From Vitellaria paradoxa (taxonomy: Eukaryota; Streptophyta; Magnoliopsida; Ericales; Sapotaceae), in the NCBI GenBank assembly GCA_019916065.1, contig CM034233.1:4157501-4221500 (forward strand): DNA of 64,000 nt. Direction: 5' to 3'. This document shows positions 47,092-58,535 of this stretch, piece by piece. The first letter of the stretch is position 1, and each line of letters opens with the position of its first letter. A program made the translations under genes and the position numbers. The notes under the pieces were generated by a model. It saw only the letters and a list, made by a program, of their open reading frames with translations. It had not been told where the DNA came from and did not search any database.

Positions 47092-47338
47092 TGTTTTGAG
47101 TGGTATAAATTATTATAAATTTATAAAAATTATAATTTCATAATTTATACTGTAAGTAAAAAATTTTAATTTTATAAAAATTTGTAAAAATTTAGAGAGT
47201 TCGATGGCCCCCAATAAAACTCTAAAAATTTATAAATTTCTATAAAATGTCAACTTTTCACGTACTGAATAAATTATAAAGTTACAAATTTTAACAATTT
47301 ATACTAATTTTTACCCACTCTAAACACACATATAAAGA
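47092..47338. mobile_element. two family B elements head to head
   Basis: 47092-47215 (GGGTGTGTTTTGAGTGGTAT to TTAGAGAGTTCGATGGCC) is followed immediately by an inverted copy, 47215-47338 (CCCAATAAAACTCTAAAA to CCCACTCTAAACACACA). Together they form a palindrome of about 250 bp. Confidence 0.68.
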
Positions 47339-47522
47339 AGTCTTACTGGTAGGGCAGTAAGTTTGTCGCATATCAATCTCAAAAAATTTTTTAGTAGTGT
47401 GGAGAACTGCTCCTCTATATATATTGTTTAAAAATGCACAACTAATTTTGATGAGCAGTCTCTACCATTACTCTTTGTTGCTAATTTTAGTTGCAAGTTA
47501 ACCTAACGAGTTGAAAAAAGAC

Positions 47523-47524
<2 letters not shown>

Positions 47525-47556
<32 letters not shown>
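47525..47556 (+). repeat. (GA)n microsatellite
   Basis: About 15 GA units. Confidence 0.9.
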
Positions 47557-47559
<3 letters not shown>

Positions 47560-47915
47560 CGTTTCAATCAATATGTTCATCAGTTGTTTGCATATCTCCC
47601 GTTTGAAATTTGTCCCTACATACCGTGTTGAATGAGTCCAACCAAAAAAGCTTTTAGGTATGTTTGGATTTGAGATTTCGACCAAAAAAAAAAAAAAAGG
47701 GGGAGAAAAATGGAAAAGATAAAATCTTGAATTGACTTGATTTTATTTTGAGTGTATTAAAAATATAAAAAATAAAAGATATTTATAAATTAATAAATTA
47801 CTTTTTTGATTTAATTATTTTTGCTTTTTCAAATCCTATAGATATATTTTTTTTCATTGTGTGTAAACCAAACACAAACACAGGAGTGATTTGACAAAAT
47901 CCTTAATCCATGTTC

Positions 47916-48092
47916 ATTTGGAGCTCAAGTTTTTTTTTTTTTCCAAAACAGTTAAAGAAATTTAAAAAATTTTTAATTTTTCTAATCAAATTTTATCACA
48001 TATCACTTTTACACCAACTTTTAATTTTTTTGTTTTAATTAATTTTTTTGGAACTTCAAAATTTGAAGGTGCCTAAAGACACCCTCAACGCA
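47916..48092 (+). mobile_element. miniature element, family E/C
   Basis: GTTCATTTGGAGCTCAAG to GAACTTCAAAATTTGAAGGT, with CAAATTTTATCACATATCAC in the middle. A long poly-T follows. Confidence 0.5.
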
Positions 48093-48261
48093 GTTTTTTT
48101 TTTTTTTTTTAATATGTTTTCTGGTTACAGCATTAATTATTATTAATTGATCGATAAATATATAGTTTTACAGGAATATTCTATAATTGCATAACTATTA
48201 AAGAATCACTAGAGAAAAAGATAGATAATTAATAATTATAATTAAGCATACAAGATTTAGA

Positions 48262-48420
48262 CTTCGTTTAGAGTGATAAAAAACTCTGAAAAACAGTAAA
48301 AAACGTTGAAAAGCTCTAAAAGTTATCCATTTTTTATTTTACTGTATGAATTACAAACTCACAATTTATCTCACTTCATCTTATTTTATCTCATTTTTTT
48401 TATCACTTTAAAAGCACCCT
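48262..48420 (+). mobile_element. miniature element, family A (well preserved)
   Basis: CTTCGTTTAGAGTGATAAAA to TATCACTTTAAAAGCACCC, with TTTACTGTATGAATTACAAA and ATCTCACTTCATCTTATTTT. Confidence 0.7.
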
Positions 48421-48535
48421 GATCGACATGGTTTAGATTCTCACCCATAAAATGGCCAATATGGCTACAAATCAATGACTAATTAATCACGTTTCTTATA
48501 GTTTTGTAAACATCTCCAGAATGGATCATTAAAGA

Positions 48536-48682
48536 TGTGTTTGGAATTCTAAAAGAAATAAAAAAAAAATCAAAAGGTAGGTTTGATGTGATGTAAAAAT
48601 AATAGGTGATAAAATATGATTGGAGTGATTTGAAAATCTTTTTAAATTTTTTAATTTTTTTTTAGTTCCAAACGAACCCTAA
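48536..48682 (+). mobile_element. miniature element, family E
   Basis: GTGTTTGGAATTCTAAAAGA to TTAGTTCCAAACGAACCC, an inverted pair, with TGATGTGATGTAAAAATAAT in the middle. Confidence 0.65.
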
Positions 48683-48689
48683 GTTAAAT

Positions 48690-49383
48690 GTCATTCACTT
48701 GGAATAAATTTACGAAAAAATACATTAAAATTCGTGAAATCAAAGCAATTTTTTTTTTTTTTTGGCCCATAGTCCCACTCTTATGCCACTTCCGAGTCAT
48801 GTGATTTGAAGTCCCATCCCCCATCCATATTTCCGAGGTTTTCCAAATATGTGAAAAGCAATTTCTTTTGCCCATCACCTCCGCAAGTTTTTGTCTGATT
48901 GGAAGGATGACATAATAGAGTTACAATAGGAAGGGGTAATGTGTAAAATTGAATAAAATACAAAATTAATTTTTTTAGTGCTCAATGGTAGGATATAGAA
49001 TTAAATAAAAAAAATGTAATTTGAGTCATTTGATAAGAAATAATTTATGATATTAAATTTTGATGAGAAATAATTTAAGAGTATTTAAAGACATACAATA
49101 TTATATTTCGTTAAATATGATATATCTTTTATTTTAGTAACGTAGGATTCCAAGTGAATAAATAATACAGTATAATTTTGACCAACCAAACACAGAATTT
49201 GATGGGACTCATGAATTAGCAATCCAATTTCTGATACCATATCCCATAATCAAAATTCGAACATAGCCTTCTACCGTGCCTTGATTTTCTTGTTAAATAA
49301 TTCATAGTCCTGTCACTCTCTAGGCCTAAGCCCTAGGCAAGGGCTGGTTATTACTATTACTGTAGCACTGTCCAATATTAGCT
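48690..49383. other. intergenic, no gene seen
   Basis: AT-rich DNA. The short minus-strand frames near 48684-48963 overlap each other and resemble no family. Confidence 0.5.
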
Positions 49384-49526
49384 CATTTGGACTTTTACAA
49401 ATTTTTATAAAATTAAAATTTTTTGTTTATTGTATAAATTATGAAACTGTAATTTTTATAAATTTATACTAATTTACACAACTTTAAACACCCCGGTTAT
49501 ATATATATATATATATATATATATAG
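49384..49526 (+). mobile_element. family B element followed by (TA)n
   Basis: GCTCATTTGGACTTTTACAA to CACAACTTTAAACACCCC, core TTATTGTATAAATTATGAAA; a (TA)n tract of about 14 units (49498-49526) abuts it. Confidence 0.58.
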
Positions 49527-50223
49527 CTTCTCAAACAGGAAGAAAAAATTGGTTCGCATTTCATGACATAGCCACGCATGGGCCTAATATGTCTGAGCCT
49601 GGAATTGCCAACATGAATATATATGATGGTCCGTGGGCTCAAATTCCATGATCCTGAAGGTTCAGAAGATAAATACAACCCATTGCTACATTATTCGTGT
49701 ACGACTAGTAAAATTTCACTCTCATTTTTTGTGTTGTGATATGTGATTTATATTCAGACTAAAGAATTAAGAAATGATGAGAAGTTTTTGAAGTAAAATG
49801 TAGTGAAGTGTAGCGAGTAAACCGTTAGGCTCGTTCATGTAAATATTTTGATCTTATTAACAGGATCAAAATTTTTTAATATACATATACGCTTTATACT
49901 ATATAATCTTACAAAGAATTTTACAATTAATAAGAAAAAAATATTTTAACCGTCGCGAATATAAACAACATATCTGAATCACGTTAAATTCTATGTTGAT
50001 TTCTTGTCTTCTTTTTACTTTCTTCATTTGTATTTACACTACACTTTGGTTTTGTTACGTTCCCTCAAGATGTGTCTCGTACCGTCTTGTGACTCTTGTA
50101 TCATCTTATCCTTACTCAACCACGTAATTAGGGTCTCCTCCAGTCCATCTCCATGCATGGAATATAAATTAAATATAGGTTATCTTCTTCATGTACACCA
50201 AATTACATATAGCTATATATGAA

Positions 50224-50242
50224 CTCTCTCTCTCTCTCTCAA

Positions 50243-50268
<26 letters not shown>
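50224..50268 (+). repeat. (CT)n then (TA)n microsatellite
   Basis: CTCTCT at 50224-50240 and TATATA at 50245-50268. Confidence 0.9.
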
Positions 50269-50273
<5 letters not shown>

Positions 50274-50386
50274 CTCTACTTCTACTTTTTAGTCCACCTT
50301 GGAATGATTCTGGGTCAGCACCGCCATATAAATATGTCCACAGAAGGAAGTTTCCTTGCTCAACCTAAAGCCATTGCTCAAAAAAG

Positions 50387-50514
50387 GTCACTAATTAAAC
50401 TGTAAAAGCTGTGGCACATTTTTTTTTTTATCTGTTCAATTTTGAGCGAAAAAGGTCATTAAACTGTTAAAGCTGTGGCACATTTTCTTTATCTGTTCAA
50501 TTTTGAGCGAAAAG
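50387..50514 (+). repeat. about 62-66 bp tandem duplication
   Basis: Two adjacent copies of GGTCA(CTA)ATTAAACTG...AGCTGTGGCACATTTT...TCTGTTCAATTTTGAGCGAA differ mainly in poly-T length. Confidence 0.88.
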
Positions 50515-50519
50515 TGGCG

Positions 50520-51639
50520 AGAGGAGAGAGGGATCCAAGAGAAAACGTTTAAAAGTGGATCCTATTTTTTTTAATATATTTTTAAAAATATTTTTGATAT
50601 AAAATTAAAAAAATATTACATATATCTTAGTTTTTACCTCTCTCACAATAAGATAACGTTTGGAGCGGTAAAAAAAAAGATAAATTAAGATAAAACGTAA
50701 TTATTGGTTAATTTTAGTGTTGGGTATTTTCTTTCCAAATTGTTTTTTTTGAAGATGACGAGTAACAAACCGTTAGAACAATTTTTTAAATTCGTTCTAA
50801 CGAAAATTCGTTCTAACGGATTCAAAAAATCAACACTCCATATTCTGTACAATAGTTCTACTCTCTCTCTCTCTCAACAATGGGAAACTGTTAGAATTGT
50901 TTTTTAGATCTGTTCTAATAGATTCAAAAAGTCTCTTTACAGGTGGACAGCGTCAAATCAGTTAAAATAATTTTTTCAAATCTGTTTTAATCGATTCAAA
51001 AACAATTGTATAAAATAGCGACAATGGTACTTGTTTGAAAGATTTCGATTCGAAGAATATGCTTGTCAAAAAAAATTTACGCACTCAGTTAACCTTCTTC
51101 CGAATTTTTCTTTTTTTTTTTAGTGAAATATTGAACTTTTCTTAACTTAGTAAAAATGAGAATGTGTAAATGTATAATAGAAAATTTTAATGATTTATAG
51201 AGATTGTTGGATATTTATTTTGTTTCTTGACACTCCAAACGGTGCCTAAATAGTGCATTTTAAAGTAAATACACCTAAAAGCAACTTTACCTAATTTAAA
51301 TTATAACATATATACATATATTTTTTTTCTCTCTCTACAATTTTGTCCAAATAATTTAAGGAAAGGAAAATTTACTATTCTAGAATTAAAGTAGGAATAT
51401 AGAATCACTCCCATTTTCGTTCCATCCTTTCTAAAACACAGCATAAATTGTCGACGCAGCTGTACATATATGCCCCTTATGGCTAGGCCTTTAAATATTA
51501 GAAAGCACCTCATGATCATAGCCTTTTATTTTCATTTTACTAAGCTTTGTGATGTGCTCTTTCAAGCCAACCCTTCCAAAAGGAAATAGCTCTAAATTGC
51601 GACAAACACAGAGAGAATAACGATGCTAATTTGGAAATT
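50520..51639. other. intergenic, no gene seen
   Basis: It holds GTTCTAACGGATTCAAAAA-type short repeats at 50790, 50915 and 50990, worn GTTTGG-type pieces near 50655 and 51235, and no convincing gene. Confidence 0.45.
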
Positions 51640-51782
51640 TAGGCTTCACTATTTAGAAATCGTAAAAATTAATATAAATTTATAAAATTTGTAATCTCAT
51701 AATTTATATAATAAATATAAATTTATAATTTTATAAAAATTTAAAGAAATTAAAAAATTTTTGTTCTACTGCAAACGGAGCT
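51640..51782 (-). mobile_element. miniature element, family B
   Basis: GGCTTCACTATTTAGAAATC to TACTGCAAACGGAGCTC, with TTTGTAATCTCATAATTTAT in the core. Confidence 0.58.
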
Positions 51783-52466
51783 CATCACTGTTCTCATGAA
51801 TTGGCTTTGGCTGCATGTACACTGTTCTTCTAGTTGATGTCGATTTAGTTTGGGGGATGGGCATTTGTGGTGGGAGAGAGAGAGAGAGAGATGACGACAT
51901 ACCCGATAAATTGTCAGCAAACGTCACTAGGGAGGAGGGAGGGACAACGGGGACAAGCATCCATATTGTGGGACTCTTCCATCAGTCGGCCATTAATTTC
52001 AAATGGGGTCCACAAACCCACCTCAACTAGGAACACAAATCCCTCTTTTTCCTCCCCTGTGCATAACTCAACTGAACTTAACCTCAGCTTCAAAAAAAAA
52101 AAAAAAAAACTGAACTTAAACCTCTATCCCCATGTGAATCCCCAATTTTCTTGGTATTTTACTTTTTTTCTTTCTTGTTTCACCGCTTATAGCTGTCTTT
52201 TTTCTACGTATACACCTAACGCTTTAAGGCCCGTTCAAAGGCAATATTTTTTTTCTAATTTCTCTTTTATTTTTTACCATCTCGTGAAAAAGCACTGCTA
52301 CACCGTATATTTGTATCTAATCACTTGGTCAAGTCCTCAACCCAAATTGCCCCCCAAACATGTCCTTCCCACAGACAGACATGACCCTGCATTCACTGCC
52401 CCATGTTTCCATTTTCCTCGTTCCTTGCTCCACCCAAAATTTAATTTCCTTCATACACAAGCCACC

Positions 52467-52470
<4 letters not shown>

Positions 52471-52506
<36 letters not shown>
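52471..52506 (+). repeat. (CT)n upstream of the IDA-like gene
   Basis: About 16 CT units, with a second, shorter CT tract at 52613-52632. Both lie in the presumed promoter or leader, with a TATATATTACATAATAATAT stretch between them (about 52547). Confidence 0.9.
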
Positions 52507-52507
<1 letters not shown>

Positions 52508-52686
52508 ATTGTATTCAAAAACACATGCTACGATATTTTCATCTGCATATATATTACATAATAATATATATCTATGCATCATCTATAACCTTTCTTTTGC
52601 ACTTATAATAAGCTCGCTCTCTCTCTCTCTCTCCTTTGTCTGGGTTCTAATCTTTTTTTTCCCATGCTAGCTAGCTTGGTGGTGAG

Positions 52687-52923
52687 ATGGGTAAAAGGCT
52701 TGAAACCCTATCTTGCTTGCTTTTGGTGATTATGATCTCATTGTTGTACGGTCATGCCCATTCCATCGGAGGGCACACCCAACAACAACAAGCCCTAGAA
52801 GTTAAGCCCACCCATAATCTCATCAATTCTTCTCCCAGTAACTTCTTCTCCGGATACTTGCCAAAAGCAACACCAATACCACCTTCGGGTCCGTCCAAGA
52901 GGCACAACGACATCGGCTCATGA
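52687..52923 (+). CDS. IDL: IDA-like (IDL) peptide hormone precursor
   Basis: A 78-residue single-exon precursor. Residues about 8-26 (LSCLLLVIMISLLYGHAHS) form a signal peptide. A variable Gln/Pro/Asn-rich middle follows, then the family's C-terminal motif at residues 57-74, YLPKATPIPPSGPSKRHN, with a short DIGS tail. Arabidopsis IDA carries PIPPSAPSKRHN; here Gly replaces the Ala. Mature IDA peptides are secreted, proline-hydroxylated 12-14-mers sensed by the HAESA/HSL2 receptor kinases, and they control floral-organ abscission and lateral-root emergence. The ATG is the first in the frame, after a CT-rich leader. The motif is decisive for the family; which IDL it is cannot be told from the peptide alone, though the nearby PUB27/28-like gene points to the IDL2/IDL3 branch. 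Confidence 0.95.
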   Translation: MGKRLETLSCLLLVIMISLLYGHAHSIGGHTQQQQALEVKPTHNLINSSPSNFFSGYLPKATPIPPSGPSKRHNDIGS

Positions 52924-53500
52924 TCAACACTTGTACATTTCTTGAGATCCTCATGAAATTAAGTTATATATATACATATACATACATGTATATGTATATA
53001 TATATGGGTCTTCTTTTTTCTACTCGTAGAACAGCGTAGATCAACTAATGACAGATATTGTGCAATGGCTTGGGTATTCTCTCTTTTTGAGTATTTGATT
53101 CAGTGTCTTTTTTTTTTTTTTTTGAGCAGTAGTTGATATGTGCTGTTTCTCCCATATTGCTAGCATTGTGAAGACCACAGTTGTGAGCAGAATGGTTTGG
53201 ATGGCTGCTTTAGCTAGGAGATAGTTTCTGCATAAAGAAGAGATGAATACTTTATAATGTTATATATAATATATATGTATGTATATTTATGTACCTCTTA
53301 CAATGTCTCTGAATTCTTCAAAACTGGGCTTGCTAACATGCACCAGTTGATTAGTATTTTTTGTAAGACAAAGCACGCCCAAATTGGGTCTTTGAAGGCG
53401 ATGAATTGATTACCTATATGTTATTCGTTTCAATTACTATTATCTTTTTTTTTTTTTTTTTTGGGTAATTTCCAATACTATTATCATTGTCAAAGCACCC
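52924..53500. other. 3' flank of the IDA-like gene
   Basis: TA-rich sequence (52960-53005), two poly-T runs (about 53110 and 53445) and no further gene. Confidence 0.5.
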
Positions 53501-54450
53501 GTTTAGTAATATTTTTGTGTACTATTTTATTTTTTACGTTTTTAAAATTTTATAAATTGACAAAAAAGATATTTATTAAATTTATTTATATATTTTTTGT
53601 TTTGAAAAAAATAAAAACTTAAACGAAAAAATATAAAAAAAGTATTTTTACAAAAATTTTGTTAATTTTTATTGTATCATATTAAAATGAATTATTTTAT
53701 TTAATTATTTTATTAAACCGAAATTATTTTTAATAAATAATATAATTAAATTAAATTAATTAACTTAATTATCTAAATTCATAAAATAATATATTTTATT
53801 AATTTATTTTAATATATAATAAATAATTATTTATTTTTAATAATTGATATGATGCAATAATTTATTTAATTAATAATTAAATTTAATTTAAATAACTTAA
53901 TTAATATTAAATATATTTTATTAAATTATTTTAAATAAATATCATAATTCAATTAATTTAATAATTAATTTATTTTATTTTATTTATTTAATATGAAATA
54001 TATTTTATTAAATTATTTTTAATAAATATCATAATCAAATTATTTAAATTATTATGAGATATATTTTATTCAATTATTTTTAATAAATAATATAATTAAA
54101 TGATAATAATATATTTATATTTACTGAATTAAAAAATATGATAATTATATTTTTTCAATTATGTTTAATAAATAATATAAATAAATTATAATTTAATATA
54201 TTTTATATTTATTAAATTAAATATTTTTAATAAATAATTTAATTGATTGATTTAATTTAAAAAAAATTAGATTTATTGAATTAAATTAATATTAAATATA
54301 TTTTATTAAATTCAATTAATTTTTTAAAAATTAATAGAATTAGATATTTTATGAAAATAAAAAAGTAATAATTATAAAAAAATTTATTTCTAACACAATT
54401 TCAATTTTATTTTAAAAAAGACAACAAAAAATAAAAATAAAAATAAAAAT
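53500..54450. repeat. AT-only degenerate repeat block, related to 12150-14460
   Basis: Irregular TTATTAAATTATTTTTAATAAATAATATAATTAAATTA-like units recur, the same vocabulary as inside the MULE at 13121-14720. The left edge CCCGTTTAGTAATATTTTTG resembles ACCGTTTAGTAATATTCATG at 12150. No clear inverted ends or gene were found. Confidence 0.5.
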
Positions 54451-55284
54451 AAGGTAAATAAAAAAATGACAGTATTATGTGAGTGACTTCTTATCTAACT
54501 CGACAAAATATAAATAAACAAACAAGCAATCATGTTGTTTTGGCTTCATGCAGTTCAAGCCGTTTTCAAATTTTTAGTAGTACGAATAGGATGGAATGAA
54601 CATTTTGCGTGCAAAGGTTTGATAAAAAAACGTGCAATCTTCCTTCGATTTAAAAATTTAAAAATAAACGCATATCTCCTTTATATATTTAAATTAAATT
54701 GTAAATTAACAGAATGAATTAAATTTAATTAAATTTGTGTTTCGTACACAAATGACGTTGAAAAAAAATAAAAAAATTATTTATGAATTTTGTAGTGAAC
54801 ATCCTTCAAAAAATGAAAATGTTGGTGTTTGGTTTGTTCTTAAAAAAAAAATTAGTGTAAAAGTGACACAGACAAAGTTTAATAAAAAAAAGTTGAAAAA
54901 ATTAATAAAGAGTAGAGTTTTTAAGTATTTTTTAAGAATTCAAACACTTTCAATATTTTATTTTTAATATACAAAAGAGTAAACATGCACTTTTATTTAT
55001 TTATTTTTATGGAAAGAATCTCCAATTAATTTTGATTCACGTAATATAAATTCAGTTAAATCTAACAATTTTTATCAATTTTATACCTTACTAATCTTGA
55101 TTTTAAAAAAAAATTGTATTAATTTTTAAATTCAAGGATTTTCATTTTTTTTAATCCGAAAGTAAAATTACCCCAATACTGTATTGTTGGTATACATAAA
55201 TATCAAATGTTTTGTCCATCATTTGATTTGACAAACTGAATGAGGTCCAGTACCCCTGTATATTGAACTATAGATTCTATAATT
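54451..55284. other. intergenic, no gene seen
   Basis: Lys/Asn/Phe-rich open frames at 54532 and 54737 are products of base composition. Confidence 0.5.
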
Positions 55285-55385
55285 ATAAATTCGTTCGAAA
55301 TGATAAAAAATTTTAAAAATTATTTATTTTTTATTTTACTGTATAAATTATAATTCATAATTTATTTTATTTTTTATCATTTTAT

Positions 55386-55420
<35 letters not shown>
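55285..55420 (+). mobile_element. family A element followed by (TA)n
   Basis: TTCGTTCGAAATGATAAAAA, then TATTTATTTTTTATTTTACT and GTATAAATTATAATTCATAA. A (TA)n tract of about 15 units occupies 55389-55420, where the right end would lie. Confidence 0.55.
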
Positions 55421-55423
<3 letters not shown>

Positions 55424-55569
55424 CAGGGGCTACATTTATTTGGATGTGAGGCATACGTGTACCCTGTGTCAAGAATTCAAAATTTATAAACCGAAGTTTT
55501 CTTGATTACTTCCCACAAAAAAAGAAAAAAAAAAAAAAGTTACCTTGATTACGTGGAAAATGCTTCACC

Positions 55570-55692
55570 GTTAACTTGGGACGTTTACTTTATTAAAATT
55601 TATCCTTTTTTTTATTTTTTTATAAATAAATTTCATCACGAATCACTTTTATATTAAATTTTTTATATTTTTATTTTTTTTCCCATCTAAAC
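55570..55692 (+). mobile_element. family C element, partial
   Basis: AAATTTCATCACGAATCACT, TTTATATTAAATTTTTTATA, ending CCATCTAAACACACCC. The left end is unclear. Confidence 0.45.
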
Positions 55693-55799
55693 ACACCCTA
55701 ACTGGGTTATTCATCCATGATAAATTAATTTAGAATTACTTTTAACCCACCATAGCACTACAAACTCAATTCAAACCCCAAAAGCAGCAGACCCAACTT

Positions 55800-56058
55800 C
55801 TGGGGTCGGGGAGAAATCCGCAACCGCTACTTATAGGTGCGTACTGGGTGAACCCCACCCCGTGACCCTAGCCAACAAAGAATCACGAGGAGGTAAATCA
55901 GTCTAGACAAGTCCTGATTGACCGGTTCAGCCGAGAAAGCTATTAGATGACCCTCCACAATTAGAGGGAGGACTGCTCCCAAGAAAAGTCGAACCCGGGA
56001 CTTATTGGTTTCGGACACTTCGGCCCGTCATCTGAACTAACTCGACTATCCCTTTCGG
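55800..56058 (-). mobile_element. tRNA-derived SINE (family S3), copy 2
   Basis: A perfect 13-bp target duplication GCAGACCCAACTT flanks it (55787-55799 and 56059-56071). On the minus strand the A box TAGTTCAGATG (56039-56029) and the B box GGGTTCGACTTTTC (55996-55983) are both recognisable. It is about 80 percent similar by eye to 10243-10540 over its whole length. Confidence 0.92.
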
Positions 56059-56631
56059 GCAGACCCAACTTGATTATACAATAACCGGTTGGGCTAATCA
56101 CAATCGAAGTGAGAGAGAGAGAGCTAGAGAGAGAGAGGGGGATCATCCTACTAGTTGCATCAAACAAGAATCCAAATCAGAATGTGTTGTGGCCATGGTG
56201 GGGGAGGCAAATGAGACGAGAGGGGACAGCCGCACGATGCTAAAAGTTCAGTTGTAATGATATTTTTATCGGACTTTCTGGGATCTTATAATCAAGACAG
56301 AACCACACCAAGTCTTGCTCTTATAATTGATCTTAAATATTACACTTATATTTTAATATTTTTAAAAATAATAATACGTACTCGCTTAATAATTCTCTTC
56401 TTTCACCCAGTGACAAATACCCCCCCCCCCATTAAGGGACTGCCTTTCACATTAAGATTAATAATATTTATTATTTTATTCTTTTGTAAAAAATGAGATA
56501 TCAAATAAATACATACAACTAGTTATTAGTTAAAAGGATAAATGACAAAAGCATTAATTTATAGATTAAAAAACTAAATATTAATTTCAACTTTTCAATA
56601 AGTGAGATTAAAAAATAAATAAACTCTGAAG

Positions 56632-56790
56632 ATTAGCTCAACTGGTAAGACCTTAAGTTTACTTTTCAATGGTTATTACTTCGAGTTTCCTCATGGCCAC
56701 GGAGGTTCACTTGGTCGTTAACTTTGAGGCCTCAGGTTTAGTCGAGGCCTGCACAACCTGTCCCATACACCCTGAAATATTTTTAAATCT
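56632..56790 (+). mobile_element. SINE-like element, family S2 (best copy)
   Basis: The A box TAGCTCAACTG is followed by TTACTTCGAGTTTCC (B-box-like). Then GGCCACGGAGGTTCACTTGG, GTTAACTTTGAGGCCTC, TTAGTCGAGGCCTGCACAAC follow, as at 42245. Confidence 0.65.
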
Positions 56791-58440
56791 AATCATGGTA
56801 GGGTGAAAATTTTTATTCTAACCCCTCTCAAACCATATCGAGTTAATCATCCATTGTCATCTCTAATTATTTTTGTTTCTATTTATTGTACTTTTACTCT
56901 TATTTTTTCACTTTTTATCCTCACTAATTTAATTTTTTTTACCTTTTACCCAGTTACCCATTGCTAGTAATCAAATTTATCACACCGACTTGACCTTTTT
57001 GACGTGTTAATCATTACTTAAAATTTAATATGAAATTAACTAGAAACAGAGTCATGAATCTCTAATGAAAAGGCCGATTTAGTAGAAGCTAATATTTTGA
57101 TGGGACAAATTTTTTATACATCGAAAAATTTAATCGAAAATATAAGACATTCAATAAGAATTTTAAAATAATAAGAGAATTATACATGTGTACTTTATAC
57201 ATAATTACATCTATGATCTCATTTACTAGTTCTCACAAATCTTAAATATTTTTGTTTGACTATTTTACATCAAATAGTTTTGTTTGACTAGTTTAACGGA
57301 TAGAGAATTGAAATTGAAGGGCATACGGTTAGCCTTTGTTGTGGGTTGGATAAAGTCCCCAATTAGTAGTACTTTTGTCGATCTAACTCCTTTATTTCAA
57401 ATCATGCTACCAAATTGAAAAGATCCCGAGAATGGTGATTGTCACACGCAAGCACAAGGTCAAAGGTCGTTAAGGAATTTGAAATTTCGTTATGTTAGAA
57501 GGAAAATTTCCGATCGGGATTTGGTAAAGAAAAGGGGAGGCTGAAGCCGCTTAGTGACTTTTAGTTAGGTGACTGTAATGTCGTGAGTCGTTGAATTAAA
57601 ATATAACAGTTTACACACATTTATATTTTTTTAATTAAAAATATGTAAATATATCTGAACGGTTTAATTTTAATCTAATAACTCCGACATTATTGTCCCA
57701 AGTCAACATTGTTAAGTGAAATCAACACTCCAAATCTTTTCGTAAATCTGCGTTCGGAAGAGCATATGATATTTTTCTAAAACCTACAATATCAAATTTT
57801 ATTTCTGTTTGGTTTCTTCTCATTTTAGTTTCTTTTTATAATTTTTGGAAGAGACATATAAATTTTTTTTTTCTTTTAGTTTTCTTATAATTTTTCAAAA
57901 TGTGAATAACATGTGTAAAAAAATATAAAAAAAATTACATTTTATTAACAAAATCATATAAATTGAAAAAAGTAGTCAAAAATCAAGATAAGAATAACTT
58001 ATTTAGGGTTGCAAAACAGAGCAGAAATAAGCATACGGATGTTGGTTTGGGTCGCCCCCACACTTTGATAAATTTTTATGATTCAATGTAATTCTAATAA
58101 AAATTTTGAATATCTCTTAAAACTTATCCCTACAATTTTTTTTTTTAAACTTTTGATAGCCCTCTTTATTTGTAAAATTTTCAATTTTGACCTCCCCCAA
58201 GTTTCAGCTCCTGTATCTGTCACTGAAAAAGAGTCAATTTATAAAGTCTTCAATTCTGAGTTTTTTTTCTTTTCTTTTTTTTTGCTTTTGGCTGGCAATA
58301 TTTTTTAATTTCCTTTTAAGCAAGAGGGATAGTCCACGATGGATTATTTTTGTAGTAATACTATTCTACCAAAATCTAAAAGAACACTTGAAGAAATTAT
58401 CAGAAAAAATCTTACTATAAATGATTTACATCAAGATATG
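56791..58440. other. intergenic, no gene seen
   Basis: AT-rich sequence with short Phe/Lys-rich frames (58078, 58187) that look like chance. Confidence 0.5.
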
Positions 58441-58444
58441 ATTT

Positions 58445-58535
58445 TTGATAAAACACAGTGGCGCCGTGTGATTCATATAACCGACTCCACCTAGTGAGAT
58501 AAGGCTTATGTTGTTGTTGTTGTGTTACTATTCTA
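58445..58535 (+). mobile_element. 3' tail of a TS/RTE-type retroposon
   Basis: CATATAACCGACTCCACCTA, GTGAGATAAGGCTTATG and a (TTG)n end match the 3' tail shared by plant TS-type SINEs and RTE LINEs. Only the tail is visible. Confidence 0.6.

Noticed and set aside
51867..52670. 267-codon open frame upstream of the IDA-like gene
   Set aside because: It is built on CT, A and T runs, overlaps the peptide gene's promoter, and has no domain.
55983..56039. a tRNA gene suggested by A and B boxes
   Set aside because: There is no foldable cloverleaf with a 3' acceptor stem; flanking target duplications show a SINE.
56417..56432. poly-C run as a regulatory element
   Set aside because: A simple homopolymer without context; probably slippage or sequencing noise.
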